NCBI GenBank assembly: GCA_963573315.1
Contig: OY752145.1
Coordinates: forward strand, 558,001-622,000
Origin: Entomortierella parvispora
Lineage: Eukaryota; Mortierellomycota; Mortierellomycetes; Mortierellales; Mortierellaceae
DNA: 64,000 nucleotides
Reading direction: 5' to 3'
A program made the position numbers and the translations under genes. Shown here piece by piece: positions 10,243 to 20,770 of the stretch. Every line of letters begins with the position of its first letter. Position 1 is the stretch's first letter. Below the pieces are notes generated by a model. The model searched no databases, was not told the origin of the DNA, and saw nothing but the letters and a program-made list of their open reading frames with translations.

Positions 10243-11811
10243 TTAGGGGAGAGGGATGCTTTGGGGGAAACGGAAAGTGTTGCCGGGATCTGTGGCCTTC
10301 TTGATCTGCTTCAGCTTTGACAAAGCCTGGCCATAGTACGCGTCTTGCCAGTTGGGGATCTCCATGTCGATGTAGTTCTGGTATCCACGAACAGGGCCAT
10401 AGTTGGCCGTGAAATCCTTCAAGAAATCAGCGTACATGTCGTCCATCCACTTCAAGCAAGCAGAGCAATCCTTGATACCGGGTTTGGCATTGGGATCCTC
10501 ATTCCACTCGGACACAAACTCAAACACTGAATGAGCATCTCTGTGAATGAAGGCCGTCGCGTCCGCCGACACATCCGAAACGGCGCCGCCCCAAATATCG
10601 ACAATGATGTAGTTGGCGGTAGAGCCCTTGGGGGTGATGGAACCCCACTTGCCCAACAGTGCAATGGTCGAGTCCTTGAGAGGCTCGGGGTAAACCAGTG
10701 ACTTGCCCTTGGTGTAGCGCGAATCACCAGGCTTGTACTTGCCGGTCAAAGAAAGAGCATTGATATCCTTTGGATCTCCAGCAATATAAGCGAATCGGAG
10801 CTGAGCATCGATATGACGGCCTTCACGGACATCAGAATTCTTGGGCTTGGGAGCATTGTTCAAGAACTCCTTCATGGCGGCGGCCTGCTGGGACTTTGTA
10901 CCTTCAAAGAGACCATACATTTCCAAGCCATCAGGGCCCACATTCATCTCGACACCAACATCGCGGGAGGCCTTGACCTGGAAATCAACATAGGATCGAA
11001 GGACGCCCTGGTAATCTTTGATATCCCAGTCATAGGTGTACGAGGTCACTGTTGAGGACGGCTTCACGGCCTGGTACGTAAATTGAGTGACCACGCCATA
11101 GGATCCACCGCCGGCACCTCGGAGAGCAAAGAACAGATCGGGGTTGCTGGTAGCAGAGACCTGAAGGAGCTCTCCATTGGCATTGACAACTTGCATCTCC
11201 AGGACGCTATCAATCAAGAGACCATGCTTGCGACCCAAGAGACCAAAACCGCCACCAAGAGTATGACCACCAACTCCGACCGAGGGACAAGTTCCCGCGT
11301 TCAGGGTCCAACCGCCCTGGTTGAACAGTGCCAAGTACAAAGGACCCAGACGCATGCCGGCTCCAACCTTGGCGACTCCGCTCGCAGAGACAGAGACAGT
11401 GTTCAGGCCTGTGAGATCAATGACCAAAGAGCCATCTTGCCCACCGATACTGTAACCCTCAAAGGAGTGACCACCGGAACGAGGGGCAACAGCAACCTTG
11501 GAAGCAGTGGCACACTTGGCGGCGGTCTGGACGTCTGATGTGGATGCGGCCATGACAATGACCTGGGGCTTGTAGGTGTAGCGCAGATCGAAGCCGTAGC
11601 GTTCACTATTGTATTTAGAGCTGCTGCTTGTCAAGACCTTGGAGCCCAATGGCTTCAGACAAGAGAGTAAAGTGGCCGTTGGGGAGGTTGCGGAAGTGGT
11701 GCCATCTTTAGCAAAATGAGAAGGGATAACGACTGCCTGTGCGAGGTAGGATGTGGAGGTGGAGAGGAGCAACAGCATGGACGCTGCGCTGCTCAGACTC
11801 GGGATGTACAT
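10243..11811 (-). CDS. Secreted FAD-linked oxidase, berberine-bridge-enzyme-like
   Basis: The gene has one exon and encodes 522 aa, a normal length for the family. ATG 11811 is chosen because it starts a typical signal peptide (hydrophobic MLLLLSTSTSYLAQA). A PCMH-type FAD-binding domain follows. RSGGHSFEGYS (about residue 112-122) holds the histidine, and GTCPSVGVGGHT (about residue 175) the cysteine, that bind FAD covalently in bicovalent BBE-like enzymes. The C-terminus (YIDMEIPNWQDAYYG...DPGNTFRFPQSI) is the BBE domain. Known members oxidise sugars, alcohols or alkaloids using oxygen; the substrate here cannot be told. An upstream in-frame extension to 12084 lacks a secretion signal and is ignored. 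The TATA box is at 11921-11930. Confidence 0.93.
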   Translation of the reverse strand: MYIPSLSSAASMLLLLSTSTSYLAQAVVIPSHFAKDGTTSATSPTATLLSCLKPLGSKVLTSSSSKYNSERYGFDLRYTYKPQVIVMAASTSDVQTAAKCATASKVAVAPRSGGHSFEGYSIGGQDGSLVIDLTGLNTVSVSASGVAKVGAGMRLGPLYLALFNQGGWTLNAGTCPSVGVGGHTLGGGFGLLGRKHGLLIDSVLEMQVVNANGELLQVSATSNPDLFFALRGAGGGSYGVVTQFTYQAVKPSSTVTSYTYDWDIKDYQGVLRSYVDFQVKASRDVGVEMNVGPDGLEMYGLFEGTKSQQAAAMKEFLNNAPKPKNSDVREGRHIDAQLRFAYIAGDPKDINALSLTGKYKPGDSRYTKGKSLVYPEPLKDSTIALLGKWGSITPKGSTANYIIVDIWGGAVSDVSADATAFIHRDAHSVFEFVSEWNEDPNAKPGIKDCSACLKWMDDMYADFLKDFTANYGPVRGYQNYIDMEIPNWQDAYYGQALSKLKQIKKATDPGNTFRFPQSIPLP

Positions 11812-11920
11812 TTTGCAGAGACAATAATGAGATGATGGGAGAGTGTGTTTGCTGAACAGGAGAGAAGAAAGAAACGTTTGTCTGAGGGAATGAAGAGGGG
11901 AAGGTCTAGAAGAGGTCTTC

Positions 11921-11930
11921 CTTTTTATAG
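11921..11930 (-). promoter_or_regulatory. TATA box with adjacent inverted CCAAT motif of the FAD oxidase gene
   Basis: On the minus strand this reads CTATAAAAAG, about 110 bp before the chosen ATG. ATTGG (inverted CCAAT) lies immediately upstream at 11931-11935. A strong TATA suggests regulated rather than housekeeping expression, in keeping with a secreted oxidase. Confidence 0.6.
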
Positions 11931-11935
11931 CCAAT

Positions 11936-12628
11936 GGTTCAAAAAAGGCGCCGACCTTCTTCGCTATGTCAAATTTCAGGAGGTGGGCGCATCCCTGCTT
12001 TCTTGCCTTGCTACTTTTCAAAGCAGTGTGGAGAAAAGCAAAACTTGGACTGGCCAACCGGCAGTGAAAGAAAAAAAAAGGCAACGAGGAACGACGACTG
12101 ATGACAAAAATACCGCTTCTGGACGCCGAACCAGCTGAGAACAGATGGTTGCACAGACGTGAAAAGACCGCACGCGCAGGTCCGACTCCCCAGGAATGGA
12201 CGATATTTTTGGGTGTTGTTACTTTTCACGCACGCGCAACCCTGCCGTCCTATTTTTGGGAGCAAAAAAAGACAGGGTTTGAATTGTTGATCTTCCACTT
12301 TTGGTCAGCGGAAGCACAAAGCTTTTCAAATCCCCAGGAAGGCAGATGCCACTTCGAACTTTGAAGCGTAAAAATAGGGGAAAAGTCAAGTTCTTGAGCT
12401 TATGTCCTTCAGGGCTGAGGGGATGTGGACAGGAGAGCGAGCTACTGTTTTCGGGGTGATGTTATTTCTGTCACTGGCGCGTCATTCGTTACCACAATTG
12501 TGCAGGGTCCAGCGGCGCCTACAACGGCGCCCAGAATAACTCGATACAGAAGAACATACTACCCTGACTTTCTCATTGATGGCGATGTAGTTTTTTTTTA
12601 AATTTATTTCAGGTTGCTTTGGATGAAC
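11936..12628. other. Upstream region of the oxidase and 3' region of the RTG2-like gene
   Basis: I see no coding region with recognisable content. Both neighbours are on the minus strand, so this holds the oxidase promoter and the 3' UTR of the RTG2-like gene. A T-run at 12591-12599 lies close to the RTG2 stop. Confidence 0.5.
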
Positions 12629-15193
12629 TCAGGCGTAACTTACATCCTTGCCTTTGCTGGTGTACCCGAGATCTTCTTTGACATGAGGTGCAGAGCCACC
12701 AAACCCATGTGCCTTCTTGGCAGCCTGGGCCAACGAGTTAATGGCCTCCTGCACATTTGGAGCTGCCAGCAATGGGTGTCCCTTCTCGACACGGACAACA
12801 ACCTGTCCATGAGTAGTCAAGCCCTCAGGTGTGCGAGCAGCCCGCAAGATCACTACCCCTTGTTCTTCTTCCTCATCCTCATCTTCCAACTCGTTCTCTG
12901 ACTCGCCAACACGTGTACGATCGGGATCACGGCGGTTGCGTCTGTTGCCATTGCCATCCTCGGCTGGTGACTGCTCAAAGACAATACGACCTCCGTGTTT
13001 CGAAGGTCCTCCTGCAAGCAGCAGGGTCGCCATCCCGGGCATAGGGGAGCAAAGCCCCGCAAGGGCTAGGATCTTGCCCAAGTATTTGCATGCTTGCTTC
13101 GCAATCTTGCCTCCAGGAATCAGCTTCTTGATGGCGTCTCCACTTTCGGGGTCTGCTAGGTCTCCTTCGTGACGCTCGGAGAGAACAGAGGCCAGAACAG
13201 CGCGGTCGCCATGAGTCAATCCGTAGCAATTGGCGAGAGCACCGCCGGGGAGGAACAGTTGCCAGGCTGCAGTGGATCGCGCCTCCTTGGGCAATTGATT
13301 GTAGCAGTTCATGACTAGGACCAAGATGGGAACCAAGCGCGGGAGACTTGCGATAAAGACTTCAAGATCCGCCGCATCCTTGGGAGAAAGACCTTCTCCC
13401 GCATCCCCGCCCTTGCCCTTGATCCCCTTTTTCTTGGACTTTGATGCCTCCACTGCCTCCTCATGGTCGGGACCAACAACTGGAACAACAGAGGACGACG
13501 CTGGCTCGGGAGAAAGACAACACTTTGCGAAGTCTGCAGGAAGAGCAGAGGAAACAAAGGCACTGAGCGTCTGGAGATCGGATTCATGCAAAGGTGGCTG
13601 ACCACCTCCAAAGGCCCTGACAAAGCTCTTGACAGTTTCCAGGGCTGGATCCCTGTTCTGAATCTCGGTGGGCAACATACCAAAGCAACCCCCTTGTCGC
13701 ACTCCGCCTTCTGAGAACATCACGTCCTTGATAGGGATGACCTCCATCACAGCTGCCATCAGGGTTGCACAGGCTGGGACAAGTTTGGCGCGACGCTTGG
13801 AGACCCTGAAAGCGGTCTCCACCTCTTCGGGAGCCAGGTTTCTGTACTTTTGCACAATCTTGGCCAATTCTTTTCCAGTAGCGACATAGCCGTTGATGAT
13901 GGGGATCGGGTATCTGGCACCATCCTTCTTCTTCATCTTCTCCGCCATCAAAAGATAACCCAGCGCACGGAACCCTCCTCCAGAGAGGTACATTCTGTAC
14001 CCACCTTCCCGCTCGTTCCTCTCCCTGACCAATGGCGCAATCTCGATGTCGTCCAGTCCATTTTTGAAGGCCGACACCATCTCATCGTAGATGACCTGTC
14101 TTGCTTCCTGATCATGGCCACAATAGTTCAATCGTTTGGAGAGAGCGGCGGCACCATAGGGCCAGGATTGAGCGTGGGAACTGCTCTTGCCCTGGCCATC
14201 GGTTTCGCCCCTGATGATGTAGTTCAATTGCACAGATCCTCCACCGAGATCCATAAACAGGCCTTCGACCGTGTGATAAGAGGCCATAACGCCCAAAGCA
14301 CCAATGTTGGCCTCCTGAGCTTTGGATAAGAGCTCCACAGTCCATCCCGTTGCGGCCTTGATCCTAGACTGGAATTCCAGAGAATTGGGGGCAGTGCGTG
14401 TTGCCTCTGTCGCAATGACGCGCACAGTCTGGACGTTGGCTTGATTGCAGAGAGCCTGCCAGCGCTCAAAAGTGCGCACGACCTCGTCCATGACCTTGTC
14501 ACTGATCGGCCTTCGCTCAGGTGGGGATCCTCCTGAGGAGAGTCCCTTTGACCCATTCTTTCCCTGGGCAGGGTTGAGAACGACCGTCATGTCATTGTCC
14601 TCAGTGGCCACCAAGGTGCGTCTAAGGGCGGCCTGGGTATCATCGTCTTGATAGTCGCGATCGTCCAAAAGATCGTCATCTGCGCCCCGATCCTCGGTGT
14701 CCGCGTCCTCTGCATCCTCATCCTGTCCTCCCATAACGGCAATTGTGGCGGAATTGGAGATGGAGTCTGGCACGGCCGACCTGCTGGTGGAGAGGCGACG
14801 GAGAGTTGGGGAAAATGAAGACCTTTTCGCTGCTGGAGAGGCGGACGATCCAACTCCCGCACCATTCTTGAAGAAGAGGTTATCGTCGTCTACGTTGTCG
14901 TCGGTGGCAAACTGGGCCTCAAAGAGAGAAATAGGTGCACGCTCTTCATACAGGACAGGGAGGTGACGATCGAGGGAGGCAATGATGCCAAAGCGAATGC
15001 CGTTGCTGCCCATGTCAATGATGGCAAGCGGGGCATTGATCCCAGAGGAGCCATTGGAAGAGACGCCTGAGGAGAGAGAGGTGGAAGACGCGTGGGTCGA
15101 GGAATGGCGAGAGTTCGGGGTAGTGGCGGAGGAGGAGGAGGAAGAAAAGATACCCTTGAGGGAATCAAGACAGCCAACAGCGGCAGGCGGCAT
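12629..15193 (-). CDS. RTG2: Ppx/GppA phosphatase-family protein, RTG2-like
   Basis: It encodes 854 aa in one open frame. It belongs to the ASKHA-fold exopolyphosphatase/GppA family. Fungal Rtg2 members act in mitochondrial retrograde signalling and carry this domain. Visible signatures are IIDMGSNGIRFGI (about residue 57), VIATEATRTAPNS and the phosphate-binding FMDLGGGSVQLNY. A C-terminal helical region resembles the HD-like part. The N-terminus has a Ser-rich tract, and Asp/Glu- and Ser-rich inserts interrupt the domain (about residue 100-250). This makes it longer than yeast Rtg2. ATG 15193 (MPPAAVG) is preferred; an in-frame ATG at 15229 is possible. A perfect donor (GGAT then GTAAGT at 12643) lies 4 codons before the stop, so the true C-terminus may be in another exon. 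Confidence 0.88.
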   Translation of the reverse strand: MPPAAVGCLDSLKGIFSSSSSSATTPNSRHSSTHASSTSLSSGVSSNGSSGINAPLAIIDMGSNGIRFGIIASLDRHLPVLYEERAPISLFEAQFATDDNVDDDNLFFKNGAGVGSSASPAAKRSSFSPTLRRLSTSRSAVPDSISNSATIAVMGGQDEDAEDADTEDRGADDDLLDDRDYQDDDTQAALRRTLVATEDNDMTVVLNPAQGKNGSKGLSSGGSPPERRPISDKVMDEVVRTFERWQALCNQANVQTVRVIATEATRTAPNSLEFQSRIKAATGWTVELLSKAQEANIGALGVMASYHTVEGLFMDLGGGSVQLNYIIRGETDGQGKSSSHAQSWPYGAAALSKRLNYCGHDQEARQVIYDEMVSAFKNGLDDIEIAPLVRERNEREGGYRMYLSGGGFRALGYLLMAEKMKKKDGARYPIPIINGYVATGKELAKIVQKYRNLAPEEVETAFRVSKRRAKLVPACATLMAAVMEVIPIKDVMFSEGGVRQGGCFGMLPTEIQNRDPALETVKSFVRAFGGGQPPLHESDLQTLSAFVSSALPADFAKCCLSPEPASSSVVPVVGPDHEEAVEASKSKKKGIKGKGGDAGEGLSPKDAADLEVFIASLPRLVPILVLVMNCYNQLPKEARSTAAWQLFLPGGALANCYGLTHGDRAVLASVLSERHEGDLADPESGDAIKKLIPGGKIAKQACKYLGKILALAGLCSPMPGMATLLLAGGPSKHGGRIVFEQSPAEDGNGNRRNRRDPDRTRVGESENELEDEDEEEEQGVVILRAARTPEGLTTHGQVVVRVEKGHPLLAAPNVQEAINSLAQAAKKAHGFGGSAPHVKEDLGYTSKGKDVSYA

Positions 15194-16420
15194 GGTCTGA
15201 ATGGGGTGTGGGGAGTCGAGTGGATGCAATCAAATGGAGAAAGAGAGTGGGAAAAAAAAAGCAAAAGGGTGATAAGGGGGCAAGCAGCAGCGAGTGGGGT
15301 GGTCGGAGCGTACGGCGTGACAGAGATGATTTGAGGGCAGCAGCCAAGGGACGGCACGAGAGGAGGACGCGTTGTTTATGTGGTTACGATAGTCTGGAGG
15401 AATAGACGATGATGCAGTAGACAGACAGACCTCGAGATAGACATCTGGAGGAAGAGAGAACGGGGGAAGAAGGAAGCAGGAAGGTCTGCTGTTTGTCCTG
15501 CAGGTGTGGCTGGAGAGGGCGACATTTTTGCAGATCGGCACAGGCGCAGGCACAACGCACAGGAACCATGTCTGTACGATGCGGTACACACAAGGAAAAT
15601 GGCTCAAGAAGAAGAGGGACGTGAGTTGTGTGAGCCATTGAGCCATGGTGCAGAGAGTGGGAACAGCGAGAGCACACCGACACACATTCCGCAACAAATG
15701 GCATGATGGATCGCTGCTCGCCCGCACTGGCGCCGTGCACCCCGAGGGTCTTGCGCGGGATTGGCTGCAGTGCGTCTGCGTGTGTTTTTTCCGTTTTTCA
15801 TTCATCAGCAATCATCGCTTCACACTCGCGCAGTGTGAACAGAGTCTGTTTTTGTGCCTGCTCTTTTTTTTTTTTTTTTTTTTCCTTCTCTCTCTCTCTT
15901 CCCTTTCCGTCCTCCAACCCTCTTCTTGTTCTTCTTCCGAATCGAACCTGTTCATCCTCTCTCCCTTCGCTTCACTTCATCCCTCTTCATCCCTCTTCAT
16001 CTCTCCCTCCCCCTTCCCCTTCCCCCCCTCCCCATCCGCGTCATCCGCTCTCTCCTCACTCCACCCGCCCGCCCGTTCCCCCCCCTGTTCTTCATTTCCG
16101 TTATCTTCCCCCCTTGTCTTCGACTTATCTTTTTTCATTCCCCACCTTCCTTCCTTCCTTCCATCCTTCTCCGTCTGCATTTGGCATTTTTTTCAATCTC
16201 GCTGTACATTACCACTCTTCATCATCACTAGACCAGCAGTGCCCAGCCCTCATTGTCCCTCTTCATCTCGGCCCATCCCCCCTCTGCTGCTTATTGCTTG
16301 ATCATACCTTGTTTTTCCTTTTCCTTTTGCATTTCCATAACCTGATCCATCAAAGAAAAAAGATCCATACCCCACTCCACTCCACTCCACTCGATCCTCC
16401 GCTTCCTCCGCTTCCTCCGC

Positions 16421-16490
<70 letters not shown>

Positions 16491-16498
16491 CATACACC
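15194..16498. other. Divergent promoter region, RTG2-like (-) and PAQR (+)
   Basis: The left half is GC-rich leader of the RTG2-like gene. The right half (15860-16400) is an extreme CT-rich plus-strand leader with a T-run at 15867-15884. Its low-complexity Pro/Ser/Leu/Phe reading frames are not genes. Confidence 0.6.
16396..16490 (+). repeat. Compound microsatellite in the PAQR 5' leader
   Basis: Three copies of CTCCGCTTC-type repeat (16396-16422) are followed by (AC)18 at 16423-16458 and a CATA/TA repeat up to about 16490, ending only 8 bp before the start codon. The length is likely to vary between strains. Confidence 0.9.
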
Positions 16499-18284
16499 AT
16501 GTCAGAACTGAAAAAGAGAACCCGTTCGAGCTCAGTCCGGCAAGGAGTGCAGGCTGCAGCGGTTAAAGCCGCCGCGATGCTCCCCCTCGATCTCGAAGGC
16601 ATCGATACTGCAATCTTGGACAAACTCGACACTCTCCTCTACAAAATCGAGTCCAAGCTGCGATCGATCGAGGCTCCCTCTCTGGAAAAGGTCGACTCGA
16701 CCTTACGCGAGCTTGAAGAGATGTATGCCACGCTGGAGATGCCCTCGATCGACGACAAAGTCCGGGCGACGCTCAAGATCATGGACACGACCTATAAACA
16801 GGCGCTGCAGGCCAAATCAACACTCCGGGACAAATTGAGCACGGCCATTGCCATCCTGGAGGAGAAGTATATCGAGCTCGAGCAGACGTCGTTTGAGCGG
16901 ATGGACGATGCCATGGGCATGCTCGAAAAGGTCGACAGCCGAGCCATCATTGATTACACCATCGACACAATCGATGCACCCCGTAGAGCTGCTCTTGCAG
17001 GTGCGAAACGTCTCTTGCGATTCGAAGAGTTGCCTGAGCAGTGGCAGGAGAACAAGTACATCCTCTCGGGATACCGCTTCCTCTCCTCCAAAACCCAGTG
17101 CTTCAAGTCCATCTTTTACGTCCACAACGAGTCTGGCAACATTTGGACTCATCTACTGGGCTTTTTCTACTTCTTGGCTGTCGGCATCTATTTCTTTTCG
17201 GGTGAAAACCCATACTTCACAACGCCCTCGCCCTCGACCAATGGACGCAACCTGCCCTTTGTCCCTGCAGATGGATACGACAAGTTGGTCTTCATGGTCT
17301 TCTTCTTGGCCGTTTACAAGTGTCTCTTGATGTCTTCGCTCTGGCACACGTTTGCGCAGATTGCTCACGAAGGCACGATGAAATGCATGGCCTGCCTCGA
17401 CTATGTTGGCATCTCCGTCTTGATTGCCGCCAGTGTGGTCGTGACCGAGTACTATGGTTTCTATTGTGAGGCCACTTTCCGCAACTCTTATATCTTTGCG
17501 ACCTCAATGTTTGGAGTCGCTGGTGTGGTTGTCCCCTGGTTGTCCTGGTTTGATCAGAAAGGTAACTCAACAAAAAAAAAAAAAAAAATCAAAACCAGCT
17601 GGAGATGAAAACAAAATCCACACGGAAAAACATCTCCCCACCCCGGCACCTTCTTCCCCACGTTGCTCTCAAATGCCACGCATGCGGTCTTTTTTCTGGT
17701 GTCTAGAAAAGACATGTCTCTAACGTTTTTTCATCTTTTGTGTTCATCTAGAGACACGCTGGCTTCGTATCACCTTCTTCATCTCCATGGCCGCCTCGGC
17801 TTTGTTGCCCGTTTTCCATTTGGCCTTGATCCAGGGAGCTGGACCTACCCTGGAATGGATTACACCCCTCCTCAAGTCAATGGGATCATACCTGTTGGGA
17901 GTGTTTGTCTACGCGAACCAATACCCCGAGCGCCTTTTGCCTGGACGGTTTGACCATTTGGGCTCATCCCATCAACTCTGGCACTTGTGCGTTCTCGGAG
18001 GTGTTTATTTCCACTTCACTGCCGCCCTCGGATTCTGGGAGCGGAGGTATGAGTTTGGCTGCCCTTCGGGTTTCGAAGGCATTGCTCCAATTGGGGGCTT
18101 GGTGCCTTTGTAAAAAAAAAAAAAGGTACATCTTCATAGACCCATTCTTCTTGCCAATAAAAATCATTCCTCTCCCAAAAACAGGCACGTTGTCAAACAA
18201 CGCGGAACGTTGGCTTTGCGTTACGAGTCCAACGACACAACAATGACGTCCTTTATTTATGATTATGTGATGGACATGGTCTAA
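16499..18284 (+). CDS. PAQR/hemolysin-III-family membrane protein, Izh3-like
   Basis: Exons 16499-17561, 17752-18046 and 18185-18284 give 485 aa; the phases agree. The N-terminal ~170 residues are helical and charged (repeated LDKLDTLLYKIESKL-like segments), probably coiled coil. The PAQR core then follows: FYVHNESGNIWTHLLG at about residue 207, the cytosolic-side histidine SSLWHTF, several hydrophobic spans, and a final GSSHQLWHLCVL histidine motif in exon 2. In known PAQRs these His residues bind zinc. A long N-terminal extension is typical of Izh3-type fungal members, which act in zinc and sterol homeostasis. The role here is inference from family. Confidence 0.92.
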
Positions 18285-18691
18285 TGTTGTCGTGTTTGGC
18301 CTTTTTTTGTTTGGATCTGAAATGTCAGCCTGTGCTGCGCTTGGACACGACCATGACCTCATGTCCCATTTCTGTCGCACGATGCGGAGGACTACTCCTG
18401 AGAACATTGTCTAGAATAAAAATAGGCCGCCTTTCCCCCCCCTTTCATTTGAATAATGAAGAATTTTCTGCAACGGTTATTCATAATTCAATGAAGATCC
18501 CAGTCAACAACTATTTGCGATTCGGAACACACCTGGGATCGGCCAGAACATTTCGCCCATCCTCTTGGAGAAGGCCAAAGAGGTTTTCCTAGATGCAGAT
18601 CAAGACTGAAAACACAGCGCTGACGTTATATTTCGTTTTATTCGTCCTGGTCTACAAAAGCACAGTTGAACTTGGTGTCGCCCACAGCAGG
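18285..18691. other. Convergent 3' regions of PAQR and IST3
   Basis: I see no gene. Both flanking genes end here. Confidence 0.6.
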
Positions 18692-20327
18692 TCATGGTCT
18701 AGGAGACGCGCGTCTTGCAGGACTTGGACTGCGGCTGCTCCGGCGTCTCTTTGGAGATGGAGATCGACGTGAATATTCCCCTCTTGATCGTGGAGGCGGG
18801 CTGCGGCTCCGAGGCCGCCTTGAAGATCGGTAGGCTGGTGAAGGGCTGCGTCTCCTTCTAGAGCCACTTCCACTATAGCTGCCCCGCTCACTATAACCTC
18901 GGTCTCTACGATCCATGGAACTATCGCGTCCTCCTCCCCGCCTGTCTCGATAAGAAGGGGATCGAGATCGAGATCGGTCTCGATAGCTTCTCCTAGGGGG
19001 CGATCTAGATCGAGAGCGACGCGAATCATATTGTCGACTGGATCGATCCTCACGACCATCTCGACTGCGCTCTGAACGATCTGAAGGTTGAGGGCGTGTC
19101 CTAGAGTCATCTTCTTCCCGTTTGATTTTGAGGTCTTGCATCTTGTCCACAACAGGCTGATTTGGAATTTTATCTGCTGTTGTTGTTGTTGTAGCGGTTG
19201 GCGAAATGGCATCCTGATCTTCCTTCTTGACCTGTTTGAGTGCTGGATCCAACTCTTCCTTTTTGACTACCGGTTCCTGTGTCTCATCCTTTTCTGCCTT
19301 GATGTCTGTCTCCAAGCCCTTGCCTCCTTCTTCTTTTAGTTTCTTGGCTGCTCGTTTTAGCTCCTTCTTGGCTTTCCTCTCTGCCTTAGAAGCCGAGGAT
19401 CTCTTGTTTCCCATCTTCTCGGCCTTACGTCTAGCTTTTGCAGCTTCCTTTTTCCGTTTCTTGAGCATGTATTCACGCATGGGATCATCAATGTCGATTC
19501 CTGAATAATCCAATCCAGATTCGTCACTCGAGTCATCATCATCATCATCTGATTCTGGATGGATTATCGGGAGGCGGAGAAGACATCAAAGATATTCCGT
19601 TAGCAACATTAGAAATACAAGATATACCCTCCCCTTTCGTAAATATGAAGAACAGCAGTTTACCTTGGTTGATGAGCTTGGGCGCAGCGTTATTGATTGT
19701 CTCTTCATCCGGTTCCAGCTCATTTCCATCCTCATCAAAGACTTTGGGCACTTTGTAGTTTTGTACATGATCCACTCGAATAGTCCTTCCGCCGATCTAA
19801 AAAAGGGATTAAGAAATGAACAAAAAAAAAAAGTAAGTAACCCCCTCATCACCTTTTTTTTTTTTGCTCTCTCATTGCCCTTCACCTTCTGTCGATTTTC
19901 ATACCTGAGCACCATTCATGTTGTCAACAGCAAGGACGGTACTCCTTTGATCGACATATTTCAAAAATGCGAATCCCCTGGATTTGCCCGTCTCCTTGTC
20001 ACGAACGAGATTGATCCCGGCCAATTCTCCAAACTGGGAAAGCACACAGATGATATCGCCTTCGGTCAAATGAAACGGGAGACCACCGACAAAGATATGA
20101 GCCGACTCCTTGTACTGATCGTGCCATGACCCTGATAGCGAATGAGATGTCGACAGCTGAGCCTCGCGTGCATTCAACCGTTGGATTTCCTTGACAACAC
20201 TGTGTTCATTCAGACAAAATGAAATCAGAATCAAAAAAAAAACTCAAAAAGACAATGCATACAAAGACTTGAGGCGCCTCGAGCCTGAGACTGGGCTGAC
20301 ATGCCGGCGACTATGGACTTACTTCAT
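18692..20327 (-). CDS. IST3: U2 snRNP/RES-complex RNA-binding protein, IST3 (RBMX2)
   Basis: Exons 20327-20323, 20199-19905, 19796-19664 and 19554-18692 give 431 aa. The first coding exon is just ATGAA; splicing yields MNVVKEIQRLN, the conserved start of this family. One RRM follows: AHIFVGGLPFHLTEGDI (RNP2) and GKSRGFAFLKYVDQRST (RNP1), ending NNMNG-like and GGRTIRVDHVQNYKVPK. Yeast Ist3/Snu17 and human RBMX2 join Bud13 and Pml1 in the RES complex, which aids spliceosome activation and retains unspliced RNA. The C-terminal half is unusually long, with a Lys-rich segment (REYMLKKRKKEAAKARR) and an Arg/Ser-rich tail like human RBMX2 rather than the short yeast protein. Confidence 0.94.
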
Positions 20328-20770
20328 GGCAGTGTCGATGTGGGCGTCTTGTAAAGAAACAAATCATGCAGTTCGAAGGCGATGCAAATTGAAATGCCAC
20401 AAAATGGCACGTGATCAGTATTTGATTCCGAAATTCGAAAGGACCTTTACGACAGTGGTCTGGACTGCTGGTTAATCTTGAGCGCAACGTGTTCTGGAGC
20501 TTGGTGTTTTCAAACATAAACGACAATCTGACAAAAAAAAAAAAATCCTTAAGATAGCGTGTGCAAGGGACTCGATGTACTCGATGCTCCATTTTTGATT
20601 TTTTGATTTTATTTTCGACTTCTTGAGGCTAATGGTACATGGTTTGCGAGGGGAATAGTTGACTTGACGCTCCCAACAAAGAAAAGAAAAAAAGGAATGA
20701 AAGAAAAGATGAAGATAATCAACAATAAACAAAACAAGAAAAACCAAAAAAAAGATCTTTACAGATCCTT
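20328..20770. other. Spacer: IST3 promoter and flippase 3' region
   Basis: Both neighbours are on the minus strand. The stretch is AT-rich near 20580-20760. I see no gene. Confidence 0.6.

Noticed and set aside
13850-14329. 159-codon plus-strand frame
   Set aside because: It is antisense to the RTG2-like gene with no independent evidence.
15703-16566. 287-codon plus-strand frame rich in Ser, Pro, Phe
   Set aside because: It is a translation of a CT-rich leader and microsatellite, running into the PAQR gene in the wrong frame.
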